A DNA stretch of 64,000 bases from assembly GCF_029852145.1 (NCBI RefSeq), contig NC_079971.1, positions 1,922,001-1,986,000 of the forward strand, in the 5' to 3' direction. A model generated the notes under the pieces. The model was not told the DNA's origin, ran no database searches, and saw only the letters and a program-made list of their open reading frames with translations. Position 1 is the first letter of the stretch. The number at the start of each line of letters is the position of its first letter. Position numbers and translations under genes: made by a program. The DNA comes from Microplitis mediator. Taxonomy: Eukaryota; Arthropoda; Insecta; Hymenoptera; Braconidae. Positions 1 through 12,400 of the stretch are shown in pieces.

Positions 1-67
1 TTTGCAATTTATTTGGTGAAAAAAAAAATCCGAAAATTACTAATTGTCTGCTAACTTCAGGATCATT
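1..67. repeat. Partial copy of the ATGATCCTGAAGTTAGC repeat family, cut by the window edge
   Basis: The segment ends in TGTCTGCTAACTTCAGGATC, the reverse complement of the family terminus seen intact at 4195, 52081 and elsewhere. The rest of the copy lies outside the window. Confidence 0.75.
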
Positions 68-857
68 AAATTCATGATGAAAAATTTTTTGTACCAAGAA
101 AAAAATTTATTTCTGTGCGTTATTTAAAACAGGTAAAGATTAAATATTTTTTTTCTACGTAATCGTGTGTAAAATCCGTGCCTGCAACGATTTATTATTG
201 TAATAATATTTTATCTTATCACTTAATCGAAAAAAAGTAATTAATTAACATATGTAATTTATAATTACATAAATCAGCGTATTAGATTTTTTTTACGTCT
301 CATTCACGTATCGAATTGCGCATAAAAAATAATTACGTACTAATTTTTTAAAACGAATTACAAAAATAAAATTGTAAAAAAAAAAAAATAAAATAATCTT
401 GCAGCGCAAATTATATAAAAACATGCTCATCGCCTCTATTGTAAATAGATAATTAATTTCAATAATTAAAACAAATATAAATTATATAAATCAATAAATT
501 TATTTCATGTTTAACTTGTCTAGAGTTAGGCAAGAATATTATTAAAAAAAACCATAAATATAAACATTATTCATTTAAATATTTCATGTCCAACAATTAT
601 CGTCAATTGTTGAGTCTCTAATTATTATTATTATTGTACATGTAAATACATTTGCTCATTTACAAAATATAATAAAAAAATGAATTAAAAGCAACTTCGA
701 TGTAACATTGATTGACAGTTAAAATTAACAAATCCTTCATATAATTGTAATAATTAATTATTAAACTACCAATTAAAACAAAAGATAGTATTTTAAGAAG
801 ATAAACATGTTAGTAATTAATGTCAATTAAACAATCAATACAAATAACGCAGTCATA
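68..857. other. AT-rich 3' flank of CIR1, no gene seen
   Basis: This stretch is extremely AT-rich with homopolymer runs and stop codons in all frames. It presumably includes the CIR1 3' UTR. I see no structured element in it. Confidence 0.5.
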
Positions 858-3169
858 TTAAGAATGTCTTATCCGTTTATCACGTCGGTATCTCCGCTCG
901 TCTGATTCCTCAGACTTTCGTTTCCGATCGTTGCGATTACGTTCGCGATTATAATCAGTCTTATCTCTAAAACTTTCTTTATCATAATAATGCCCATGAT
1001 CTCGGCGATCATTGCGCTCTGGCCGACGTTCATTTCGTTCGAATCTCTCGTCTCTCCTCTTTATTTCAGCCTCATACCGTTTTTCCCGCGGTCTCTCCTT
1101 GTCTCTAGGTCGTTCCTTCTCCTTGAAAATTAATTTTTCTTCCTCAGACGAACTAGAACTCGAGTCGTGTGTCTTCTTAGACTTCTTCTTCTTACGTCGT
1201 TTCTTCTCGTCGTCAGAACTAGAACTCTCAGACTCACTGTCGCTACTTTCGCTGCTGCTGCTACTGCTGACACTTTCGCGTTTCTTTGATTTCTTCTTCT
1301 TTTCTTTCTTGCTCTTACGTTTCTTAGCTTCTTTCTTCACTCTCTTCTTCTCCATTTTTTCTAACTTCCTGTAACATAAAATTTAATGATAAATTTCCAA
1401 TTAATAAATAAATTAATAAATAAAATTTATTTAAAATTTACCTTATAAGTCTTTTCTTCTCTTTTTTAGTTAACGAATTAAAAAATGCTTCTTCCGACAT
1501 CTCTTCATCACCTGACACCATTTCATCTTCATGCTGAGGTATTCTTAGGTGCTGCTGGGCTGTCATAGCTGACCTTTAATTACACAAAAAAATTAATTAT
1601 CCATATTTACAAATTAATTATTTGTAAAACTCACTTTTTTAAAGCTAATCCGTCGTCTCTCATCTGCTGAATAAGAGTTAAAGCGTCAGGACTCTCTTGT
1701 TTTTCTTGATTAGACAACACGACACTCATTGCCTGGCTGTACATCGGACATTCTTTATCTATTTAATTTAAAAAAAATAAATAAATTATTAAAACCTGAC
1801 TTAAGGCGGGAACCGAGTCTGAGATACAAAAAAAAAACATATTGTTTTTTTTTTTCAGAGTACGTTCTTTATTAAAATTCCTAAAATTTGTGACATTATT
1901 AAGCATCATTCCAAGAATATTCTGCTAAATTTTCATGAAAAAATATTGAAAATTACGCCAGTGGTAGTGGGGAGAGACAAGTGATCTAAAAAAAGTCTCC
2001 ATGCCGTAGGCAGGATAACTTATGACTGCTTCATCTGGAATCAAAAAACCAAAAAGATTTCTTGAGTACATGTTCATCTTGGATTTGAACGGATTTTTTT
2101 TTTTTTTCACTAACTACTTATTTTTTAATTAAACAAAACAAGCAATTTTTGGTAAAAATCAGAATTTTTTGATTGCACCTTTACCAAAAATTCAAAAATA
2201 AATATTTTGTTTATTCCTTCGTTCAAATCCAAGATAAACTTATGTACTAAAGAAATTTTTTTGGTTTTTTGATTTCAGATGAAGCAGTCATGAGTTATCC
2301 TGCCTGCCGCATGGAGACTTTCTTTGTCTCTCCCCACTACCACTGGCTTATTTTTCAATATTTTTTTATGAAAATTTCGCAGAATATTCTTGGAATGTTG
2401 CTTAATAATGACAGAAATTTTCAGAATTTTAATAAAGAACGTCCTATGAAAAAAAAAATCACCAAAATATTCTCTTTTTTTTCGTATCTTCGACCCGTCT
2501 CTCCCTTAAATAAATAAATTGTCAATAATGAATTTAAAATAATTACCTGTGTTAATATGACCCCACTTATGACATTTAATACACCTGACATTTCTCACTT
2601 GAATACCAAAAGGTTGATCCCTAATTTCACTGTCTCCTTTACAATAACTTTCTCTGGGCGCGTTGTATTTTCGTTGCCATTCGAATTTGTATTCTGGTTC
2701 ATTGTCTTCTTTCTCTCGTTCTTTTTTAGCACCTGGAGGTGGCTCGTACATAAAATTAACACTCAATTTATCTTTACTTTCTTTACTCAGCAGAGCTCTG
2801 AAAAAATAATCAGTGGGTTAATTTAGTAAAATAAATGGCTGATTAACTGACCGAGTTGTAAACGGCGTAGAATGTAAACATAACCTACTTGTTATTATGG
2901 AGATCTTGTTCCTTTTCATACTGAACTCGTAATTCTTCTTGTTTCTTTTTGTAAGCATCAGCTTGCTGCTCTGCCATCCATACCTACATCACGAATTTTA
3001 AAAAAATTTTCATTAAAAATCAACATGTCAACAAAAATGTCCGACGTAAAAATAGAAAAATAAATAAATAATTAATAACAACAACACAGTTACGTACTCG
3101 TTTCAAATTGTCACGTGAAGCGGGATGGAAAAACTTTTTACACATGTAATTATTGAATCCTTTACCCAT
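858..3169 (-). CDS. CIR1: CIR1, corepressor interacting with RBPJ (CBF1)
   Basis: Six exons, read on the minus strand: 3169-3098, 2983-2889, 2797-2547, 1758-1635, 1573-1442 and 1368-858. They join to 1185 nt, or 394 residues, ending in TAA. The protein starts MGKGFNNYMCKKFFHPAS and continues with VWMAEQQADAYKKKQEEL, the hallmark CIR N-terminal domain. FMYEPPPGAKKE and then DQPFGIQVRNVRCIKCHKWG follow, including a CCHC knuckle-like cluster near residues 130-146. The C-terminal 150 residues are Lys/Ser/Glu/Arg-rich (SR-like), encoded in the last exon. In the known family, CIR1 links RBPJ/Su(H) to histone-deacetylase corepressors and is also tied to splicing factors; it is nuclear. All introns are short except 1759-2546, which holds a palindromic transposon. 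The gene is head-to-head with the THAP/MYND gene. Confidence 0.93.
1801..2509. mobile_element. Palindromic TTAA-flanked MITE in a CIR1 intron
   Basis: The left end reads TTAAGGCGGGAACCGAGTC and the reverse complement of the right end reads TTAAGGGAGAGACGGGTCG. The two halves are inverted copies over most of their length. For example, the block near 1975-2060 with GGGGAGAGACAAG and GATGAAGCAGTCAT in reverse recurs inverted at 2275-2345. No transposase ORF is present. TTAA at both ends is the target typical of piggyBac-type elements. The family assignment is an inference. Confidence 0.75.
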
Positions 3170-4035
3170 TTTTATAAATATTTAATTAACAATAATAAAT
3201 TAAAAAATAACTTTTTTTTACAACTGACAGCAAGTTAAAGAATTCGGCCATTGAATAAAATTATCATGGATTTCTACAGTTGAGTAAAAGAATTCACTCA
3301 TTTCCGGTTAAATCAACTTTTTTTTTTTAACTTTTCATTTTTTAAAAAAATTATTTTTTTTAGTGAAAAAAAAAAAACTGAGGAAATTTAACTTTTTAAT
3401 AATTTTACAAAAAAAACTTTTTTTTTTTAATAAAAATTACATTTTTTTTTTTTATAATTAAAAGTCATCTAATTTGACTTGACTTTGAAAAAATAAAAAA
3501 CCGCGAGGTAAATTTTTGGGAGCGCCATCTTTTAAATTAATTTAACATTCTGGCGGGAAATTAAAAATTTCAAATTAAAAAATCAATACATCATTAAAAT
3601 GTAATTATTTAAATAAAATTTTACACTTAATTAAATTAATTTCATTCAATTAATAAACTAATTACTTACACAAATTAAATTAATTAAATACTTACTTATT
3701 TAAATTAATTTTGAATTTTAAAAGTCATGTTTTAATTACTGAAATATTTGACATTTTATTTTTATCTTTAAATGTCAAATAAATAAAAAAACTAACAATA
3801 GAAATTACCATAAAAAAGAGTGGGAAAATTTAAAACTTCAAATTCAAATAAAAAATAATAATTTACATGATTAAATAAATATGTTAATTTTTATCATGGT
3901 CATTTAATTGATAATAATTTGTGTCATTACCTTAATAAATTAATAAATAATTACTCTCATTATCTGTAACAATAATAACTTTATTACCATAATCATAAAT
4001 ATGTAAAAGAAATTTGAAAATAAAATGTGAAAGAC
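3170..4035. promoter_or_regulatory. Upstream region of CIR1, AT-rich intergenic
   Basis: The region lies directly upstream of the CIR1 start codon and is presumed to hold its 5' UTR and promoter. It has long poly-A/poly-T runs and no ORF. No specific promoter element could be picked out by eye. Confidence 0.35.
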
Positions 4036-4431
4036 GATCCTGAAGTTAGCAAACAATTAAAAATTTTTCAATTCTTTTTTGAACAATTAAATTTGAAGAA
4101 AAAAAAAACTAAAAATGTGCGCATGTAGAAAATTTAAAAAACTACAAGTGCAATTTTTCAAAATGTTTTTTTTTTATAATTTATCGTTTTTTATGATCCT
4201 GAAGTTAGCAGACATTTAAAAATTTTTGAATTTTCGTTTTTCAATAAATCAACTGCAAAAAAAACTAAAAATATGCACATGGAGAAAATTTTAAAAACTA
4301 CAGGTGCAATTTTTTCAAATATTTTTTATCGTCGAAAAAAAAATCCAAAGATTATTAGACGTCTGCTAACTTCAGTATCATCGTTTTTTTTTAAATTCAA
4401 AAATTGCTAGAAGTCGGCTAACTTTAGTATC
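4036..4431. repeat. Cluster of ATGATCCTGAAGTTAGC repeat copies
   Basis: A truncated copy runs from 4036 to about 4194 and lacks its right end. A complete copy follows at 4195-4382 (GATCCTGAAGTTAGCAGACA through GTCTGCTAACTTCAGTATCA). A loose right end is at about 4398-4431. The internal sequence contains GCACATGGAG and CTACAGGTGC, a central palindrome shared by the family. Confidence 0.8.
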
Positions 4432-5796
4432 ATGTGAAAGTACCTTTAAATCGCCTCTTTAAATTTAAAAAAAAAAAGTAAAATAAAATAACCCACAGCT
4501 TAGAATACCCCGGTACAGAGGTCACTAGCCCCGAGAGTAATGCAGCGGAGTTTTGCCGACGAAAATTACAGCGGTGTCGTCGCGAACGCGAATCTCGCGA
4601 CTCGCGGTTTACAATCCGAGTATCAGTAATAAAAAATTTTTTAATCCTCGTATTATTACTGTAATAAATAAAAATATAAAATGACTGAAGTAATGACTAA
4701 TAAATATAAATAAATAGTGAATTTAAAAATATGTTAATTAAATAAAAGTTATGATAAAAGTGTCGTATGAAGAATAAAAAATAATCAAGAAAGAGTCACA
4801 CCTCGATGATACGAATAATATATCTATTCTCCGGCTTGTATTGACTGTCTCACTCATTCTTACTCCACTTGATATATACATATATATAAATATATATAAA
4901 CTATCTTTTTTTATTGCTAATGTAATGCGCCATTCACATTTCAGCATGACAATATTGTATTTTATTTAAATATAATAAGCGGTATATATTTATTATGCAT
5001 AATAATAAACTGATGAACGAGGGCTTGATAACATAAGAAGGTTATGTTGACGTTAATGAACTGGAGAATGTCAAGAAGGAGCTAAATGATGTCAGTGACT
5101 CAGTAAGCTGTCAGTCAATTTAAAATTTTAAATCAAAATTTTATTTCCCTCATGACCTAGACAATATTTTAAATATTGACAGCCGAATCCTGTCAGTTTT
5201 CAGTGAGTGCTGTAATTATTGATTTTATTTTGTTGATAAATTATAAATATATCAGTTGTGAATAATTTTAAATATGAGATTTTAAACCTCGTGATTTACA
5301 AGTGAGTAATTTACAAGATCTGGTGAAAGTGAAGATTTAAAAACTAGTAATTATTACGTGGTTATATATTTTTTTTAGATTTGTAATTGTAGTTTATGAA
5401 CAATTGGACTAATCAAAAGTTAAATTTACGTAAGTAAGAGACGTGATAAAAATTTTAAATTAATTAACAAGTGACTTTAATTATATTGTGACGTTTTAAA
5501 GCTGTCAGTTTTTGTATTGAATGTAAAAGTTTTGTAGAAAGAAGTAAAAAAAAAAACAATATTCCTAACCTGCTGGACGATGTGAGGGTCGAGGAGGAAG
5601 AGGTGAAGAGGATGCTGAAGAAGAAATTTATTTATCGGCGGAGTAAATTAAAGTACAGCCGATAAAAGTTTATATTCGCCGGCTGTAAAGCGTACGATTT
5701 ATCAGGGATAAATAAAACATAAAAGTGTTTGCTCCGAGTTACCCAGGTTGGATCGAGAAGAGTGAGATGTGAGTCAGGGATCCCCTATAGACAGGG
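4432..5796 (+). promoter_or_regulatory. Probable promoter and 5' UTR of the upstream isoform of the THAP/MYND gene
   Basis: This stretch separates the repeat cluster from the ATG at 5797. It includes a CpG-rich patch at 4550-4620 (GCGAACGCGAATCTCGCGAC) in otherwise AT-rich DNA, then a long stretch without ORFs, consistent with a transcribed leader. The exact start site cannot be read from sequence alone. Confidence 0.4.
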
Positions 5797-6446
5797 ATGT
5801 CAGAGAACCCGGTCAGCAATCCCGAAGAGGGAGAGAGCTCTCTCTATATCGGGTCGTCGTCTGCAAGTAAAAGTCCTGGTGTCACAGCAGAGCGTCTTGA
5901 TAAGAAAGTTGAGCTGAAAAATTCATCAGAGTTTAGAAATTCAAAGGAAAAGGATGATGTCAACTCTACGTCACATTCTCGAAGGTCATCTAAAGAATGC
6001 GAACAGGTCGAAGGTGTCCTTGATGAAAGAGCACAATCACCAATGCAGCGCGCAGCCAAATCCATAAGTTCTGATGCTCCGGAGGTTTCTAAAACTTCGG
6101 AAGACGTACTGGTAAATCCAAAGACATCGATGACAGAAGAAGCTGAAGATAATTCGGAAATAAATCAAACGTCATCGACAGTATCCGGCTGCCGGAGCGA
6201 AGATTCGGAGCTGGGGATCGCCGGTCCAGCAACAGCTGCCGAAAATGTGTTGCACGATGATGAATTATTGGATCCACCCAAAGACCAGGCAGAGACGGTT
6301 GCTGAGTGGATGGAGCGCTCGTCTTTGCATGATACTAAAAACACCCTCAAGAACAGCTCTAAAGAGCTGTCTGTTCAGGGCACAACCACGGCGACTCGAA
6401 AGTCTCAGCGGATCGTGACGAACATAATAAAACGGAGTATAAAATG
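5797..6446 (+). other. Alternative first coding exon (acidic, Ser-rich, no THAP domain)
   Basis: The exon runs from ATG at 5797 to a GTGAGT donor after 6446. It is 650 nt long, so it leaves two bases of a codon. The THAP exon (599 nt) also leaves two bases, and either can join 11188 without a frame change. It cannot splice to the acceptor before the THAP exon (GCAG at about 9109), because the junction would hit TGA two codons later. The 216 residues are polar, Ser/Glu-rich and probably disordered. Confidence 0.7.
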
Positions 6447-9400
6447 GTGAGTATCACATTTAAAATATATAAATATCTTGGTACTTTCAGGGCTGTTTTA
6501 ACGGGTCGAGTGCCTTGGGCGCTTATGGTGTTCACCCTCATACTGTAAAACGACGAGGTTCCCCTGATAATGACACGTACGTACATGAAGGGAGAGCAAA
6601 AGAGATGGGACAAGAGTAAAAGAGAGACAGGAAAGGAGGGATAATCCGAACGGTACCATAGAAACGGTACCCGGAGTCGCAGGGTTGGTCGTTACGCACC
6701 GCATCCGCTTGCTTTTGCTTGTCGGGTACCAGTGAGAGTACGAGCAACAATAATAAAGGACAGAATGCCTGAGATGAAGAGGGAGAGAGAATGTAATCTG
6801 GCTTCAGCCACTCTACCACTGGCCGCCATCACTGGCAACGCCGACGCCGGTCTCTTTTTCCCCCCTTGGACTCTCGGATTTCGCTGAGCAGAGCCACTAG
6901 GCCTCATGATACCACATACTGCTATCAGCTACTAGACGAGGGGAGTTAAAAGACTCTTTGTCCTGGATGATGCGAGACGAAGTAATACCAGATGTGTCTT
7001 CATCTTGCCGTTTCTTTGCTCCCATTTTTCTCTACTCTTGCTCATGAGTAGTCTCCAAGACGACATGGCCTTGATACTGCATGGGTCTTTTATTCTAAAA
7101 CCTGGTTCTTTTTTTCTGTCTTCTTTTTAACTTTTTTTTGTTGTTTAGTTTGAAAGGCACGGACCGTTTATTATTGCGAACTGTGTGCAAGACTACCTGC
7201 ATTAAGGTCGCAGCTTTGGTACCTGGAAACCGGATGGGGAACATGTGGTAGTCGGTATTGATGTGAATGAAAAGAAGTGGGACGGAGAGAGAGAAATAAT
7301 GAGCGAGAGAGAGACGAGTATATTTTTATAATATTAAGAATAAGAGAAGAAGCAAATGCTAAAAAAAAACGTTCGGATATTTTAGGCTTAAAAAATATCC
7401 TAGATATCTTGCATGCCCGCATCTCTCGGTGGTTCTCCAAGTATTTCCTCCGCACATGTTCGGATCTGGTAGAAAGGGAGCTAACGAGACACCAGTGGAG
7501 GGAGTGCTGGAGAATGGCTATACAGGGTTGGAATGGCTTGGACTTGGTAGGTTCGGATCGTGTCGGGTATTGATCCTAGCCAACACACAGTAGGGTGGCC
7601 GGGACCCCACCTCAAGGATGAAGGGAGTCCCCCTCTCTCTCTATCCAGACTCGCTCCCTCGACTTGCTCTCTCTCGTTTCTTCCCACGTGACTGACTAAC
7701 AACCAACGGAGATAAACTATAAATCGAGGGGCTGATCCAATGCCACGTGAAGCACAGGGTGTTTGCCCTTCTGGATCTACGAAGGGTATAGTAACGCGTG
7801 CACCAAAGAAATCCCGGGAGAGACCAGCTACTTCCAACATACGCATTTCAAATTACTCAGACGATTTTAAAAAAATTTATACGCAACAGATGCGGCTCCA
7901 CGTTCAAGGTCGTCATTCAAAATAAATTTAAAAATTTTTCTTTCGCAACCGCGGTCTGAGGCCTCCACTGCGGAGTTCATGGTCCCGAGAGCTTGTTTCG
8001 GGAATGTTCAATAAAATTTTATCAAAATGTAAAATACCAAGGGCAGCAGGGAATTGCAAAATCCCCAGAAGGATCTTGACACTTGAAGCAACGTCACGTC
8101 GAACTCATATCGTCGATCTCACTCTCGCTCTCGTTGATATCTTCTCCCTTCTCCTGGTCCCCTCCATGGAGCTACGACGCCCTTTGCGAGGCTCGCACCA
8201 TCATTGGTTCACCGGTTCACGGTGTCTATCGCGGACACGAGGCGAGCACGCAGCTGCTACCACTGTCGTCCTCGCCTTCATCGTGTGTACCTTCGTTAGC
8301 GTTGACGTTTCTAACGCTCTGGACCCATTACATATATATCTATTTTATACCCACATACATCTCATATATTGATACTCCGTCTCGGTCGCAAGCTACAAGT
8401 GAACAGTAACGTCCATTAACTAATTTACTAATCAATCAGCTAATTGATAAATAAATACACATACGTGGTGTACTGATTCCCATAATATTTCCCCTCCACA
8501 GTGTCGTCCTTTCTTCAAACCAGGGCGGTACCGATGCCCTTTCGACCTCTTGCGGTCGCACAACGTACGAGTGTTTTCGTCTGTCGCGCGCTCACTCATC
8601 GGCGGGATCTCGAGTGAACAGTAGCTGTGTTATTTAACTCGGTTTAGTATAATACAACATTACCACAATCTCATATATATATACATACATATATCTTCCA
8701 TTGGTTGTAAATAATATAAATATATAATATTATTTAGCAGACAATTATAAAGACATCAGTATCCAGGACATGTGTCACCGTAAATAATTAAGAAAAAAAG
8801 TAAATATATATGTGATATATATATACATATAAGGTATTATCGCGCAAAGACCTTACACGTGGAAGTGCTGGCAGTGTAAACAGTGGTAACCTAGATTGGT
8901 GAGTCAAGCGGATATTACTGATACCAGGATACCGAAGCCGGCAACCAGCGTTTACTCCAGCCTGCTACCAGACTGTTTAAAGATGGCGTAGACTGCTGGT
9001 GTATAAATACTTTGTTTGTTTATTTCAAATGTTTGTTTGCTTTTGGTATCACTTGACCAAGTGCTAGTGGGTAATTTTATTTATATTTATATATTTATAT
9101 TGCGTGCAGGTATTGAAGACAGTGCGTGGTAGCATAGACCGGGAGAGAAGAAACACAGAGAAGAAATATTTAAAATGCCACAGTGTGCTGTTGCAACGTG
9201 TCGCAATAGTCATCGACGAACTCGAGGCCGACGTATCCGTTACCATCGATTCCCGCAGATACCGGAAGTGCGTGCGAGATGGGTACGGGCATGCGGTCGC
9301 GCTCCCCTCTCGAATGGTGACATACCCTTCAACATCCAGACGGCGCGCATCTGTTCATTACACTTCACCAATGACTCGTATGAGAAGGATATGGAGCATC

Positions 9401-12400
9401 TAGTACTTGGACTTCCGGTGCGCAGTAGACTGCGTCGTGGTGCTGTCCCGACGATCGGCGTACCCGTTAACGTGCAACCGGTCACCAAGATGCTGGTCGA
9501 AGAAGCCAAGAGGTCGATCCTCAAGGTCACTAATAACAAAATTATTTCGGAGCGCAGCAAAATAGTCGGTGGTAACGACGGTTACTACAACCCGGGAAAC
9601 CGTCAGTCGAAAAATACAGAGGAGAAGAATAAAGGACGCGGTGAAGATGATAATTCTGCAGCAGCTGCTGGAAGAATATACGACTATGGGTCTCAAGATA
9701 GAAGAAATAACTTTGAGCAGAAGATGGCGGGGATGGATGTTCTACTTGCTCTTGGATTAAAACCTGCGTCTCGGTGAGTCAAGTCGTCACGGAGGAGAAC
9801 GGAACTCGCGACCTTGGTGCCGTCACAAACACCAATTGGGTCGAGGTTTTTCTCTACTCAATGCGTGATAGTTGATAAGACATATTATTTATTATAAAAA
9901 TTCTCGTAAAGCCTTGGCGAGTCCAGTGAGCGCGTCATACGTCAGCTCAATGGATTTTTAAAATTACAATAATTACAGGCAAAAAAAAAAAAGAAAAAGA
10001 AGAAATAAAATATAATAGAATAGAAACAAATAATCCATGTTTCTAAACTATATGTATTTTTTTTCTCTTGGTTCTTTTTTCATGACCTATTCCAAGAGAT
10101 TTTACAGTCGAAGATCAACTTAACTCAGCCAGCTCGCCTTCGTCTTTGACCTCCTCCTTCTCCTGGTTCGTCTCATATATCTCCTCCTTTCCCTTCACCC
10201 TCAAACTGATGCAACGATGGCGACGAAGCTCTAGTCGCGATTAGACCTGGTCGCCGCGCGCTTGTCACTCTTTCCCTTTCACTTTCTCGTATTTTTCTGT
10301 CTTACTTCCACCTATCAACTCTGTCCCACTCTGTCCCACTCTGCTCTACTCGGTCACTTAAATTCTAACACAGCATAACGTGTGGAACATGATCGTAAAC
10401 ACTATCAACCTAAATTAAACGTGAGTGTCAGATAATAATATCATCATCATCATCATCATCATCATCGTTATCGTCACCACCATAAGCTGTATCTGTAGCA
10501 TCTATAATAATAATAAATTTATATAACATATATTTATTTATATATACGGGCAGCGTTTACGTCACAACGAAAGGGAAGTTTTTCGGGGTGAATTATCACA
10601 CATAGCAGCGAGATGACACCAAAACGGCGGGAGTGCGGCGAACGGCACCGGGTGCAACGAACTTTCTAGTTGGCGGCGCTGTCGACCTCTTGTACTTCTG
10701 TCTTTCTTCATGCTCTTGCTCTGCAATAATTCTCTCCTGCTCTTTAGCAAACGTACATAGAGTCAACCGACATACGTCCACAGTCACATCCACCCGACTT
10801 ATGTATGTACTCATACATATATGTGAAGAATACATAGAGACAGTTAGTAAATACACACATGTACACATGTGAGTATTAAAGCCACGTCAGTGATAGCAGG
10901 CAGGGAGACTCTTTCGACAGAATGCGTTAACCCCACGCGGTCACCTTCTATTCTAGAGCATCGACGACGCTTCAGGGGCGACGGTTACCTCTTGAGCCCC
11001 GACACTCTTTCCTTGTCTTTTTTCTTCTTTCTCTCAAGTTGTATCTGTATTTTTATCTTCTGTGTACCACTACTATACTGTTACACATGACCCTTTACTC
11101 CTGTAACCCGCGTTCAAAAGTATATGTCTTGGAGCTAAATAATAATTGTCGTTAATCCAATTTAATTGGTCTTAATCTTTGTTACAGTTTGAACAAGATG
11201 CACGCGATGGAGTGCGCCTCGAGCCCTGGTAACAAAACCGTAAATGACAAGAAAGACGATACTACTGGGGATTCACCAAAGGTACCGCAGAATCGTCAGA
11301 ACGGAGCGGCATTACCGGAGGAAACTACCACTCCAGCATCAGTAACAACTGGACGGGTTAAAGTTGAAAGACTTGCCAACAGTTTGGTTAAAAAGGAACG
11401 TCAGTCAGACGATGAGGATTCCAGTCAAGTTAAGAAGAAATCGAGAACGGTGGCTAGTAAAGAAACACGCAAGAGACGTTCTACTGACGAGACATCCTTT
11501 TCTACAAATGGTAATCCCAAAAGAATATGCTTTGAGCAGAGAGAAAGGTTCATTGACTCTCTTGTTGGCTGCGACAGAATCACCGCCGAGGAATTGGCCA
11601 CCAGAGCAGATGAGTTACGGGCTGAAGTTCAGGTTTTTATTAATTTATTTATTTATTTATTTATTTATGTTGCGAGGAAATGTTTTAAGCGGGTCTGATA
11701 ATTGGGACATTTTATTCCAGGCACTGGATGAGCTTGCGAGAGCCAAAGAAATGGAGTGGAATGAAATTTTAAGCATGAGGAAACTGAAAGAAGAAGCTTA
11801 CCTGAGGGTTGAGAGAAAGAGACAAGTGATGGGTTATCTAGAGAACAATAATGGTCAGATATCTGACAGTTTACCACCAGCGAGTCTTTCGTTGATGCCT
11901 GAGTGGGCTGAGTCCCATCGAGATGCCAGTCAAGAACGCCGGGCTCAAGAGACACCAAGTGGTACTGAAGTTATTCATGACGAGAGAGTAAACTCGAGAT
12001 CCCGGATAGAAGCATCGCGTGAAGATTCTCAGACTATGGAGGAGGATATTTCACCAGGTATTTCTAAAGGTGATGATGAGGTGGCGAATTTGAGTCAAAA
12101 GTCCTCGAGGAATTCTTCCGGAATGTCTTCCAAACACAATCAGCAGCAGCTTATTGATGGACGTAAGCAGAGACGTTCTGCTGCTGAGCAAAATTTAGAT
12201 AACAGACAAATTGGCGAAGGCAGACAAGGACCAATTGTTGATGTAAGATCAATTATTGCTGACTATCGATTACGTCATCCAGAGACGGTACCTCGTCGCG
12301 GCAGAAGAATGAGAAATTCCGTCAATGTAAATCTCGGTGCTGGTGGTGCGATGGTCGAAACAAGTCACGGAGATTCACGACCATCGAGCACTGACTCTTG

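Noticed and set aside
1012..1374. Plus-strand ORF of 120 codons opposite the CIR1 last exon
   Set aside because: It is the antisense shadow of the Lys/Ser/Arg-rich CIR1 tail. Its Ser/Leu/Phe bias follows from the opposite strand.
6498..7846. Several ORFs of 60-120 codons on both strands of the GC-rich island
   Set aside because: They overlap each other on both strands, lack domain content and reflect only the lower stop frequency of GC-richer DNA.
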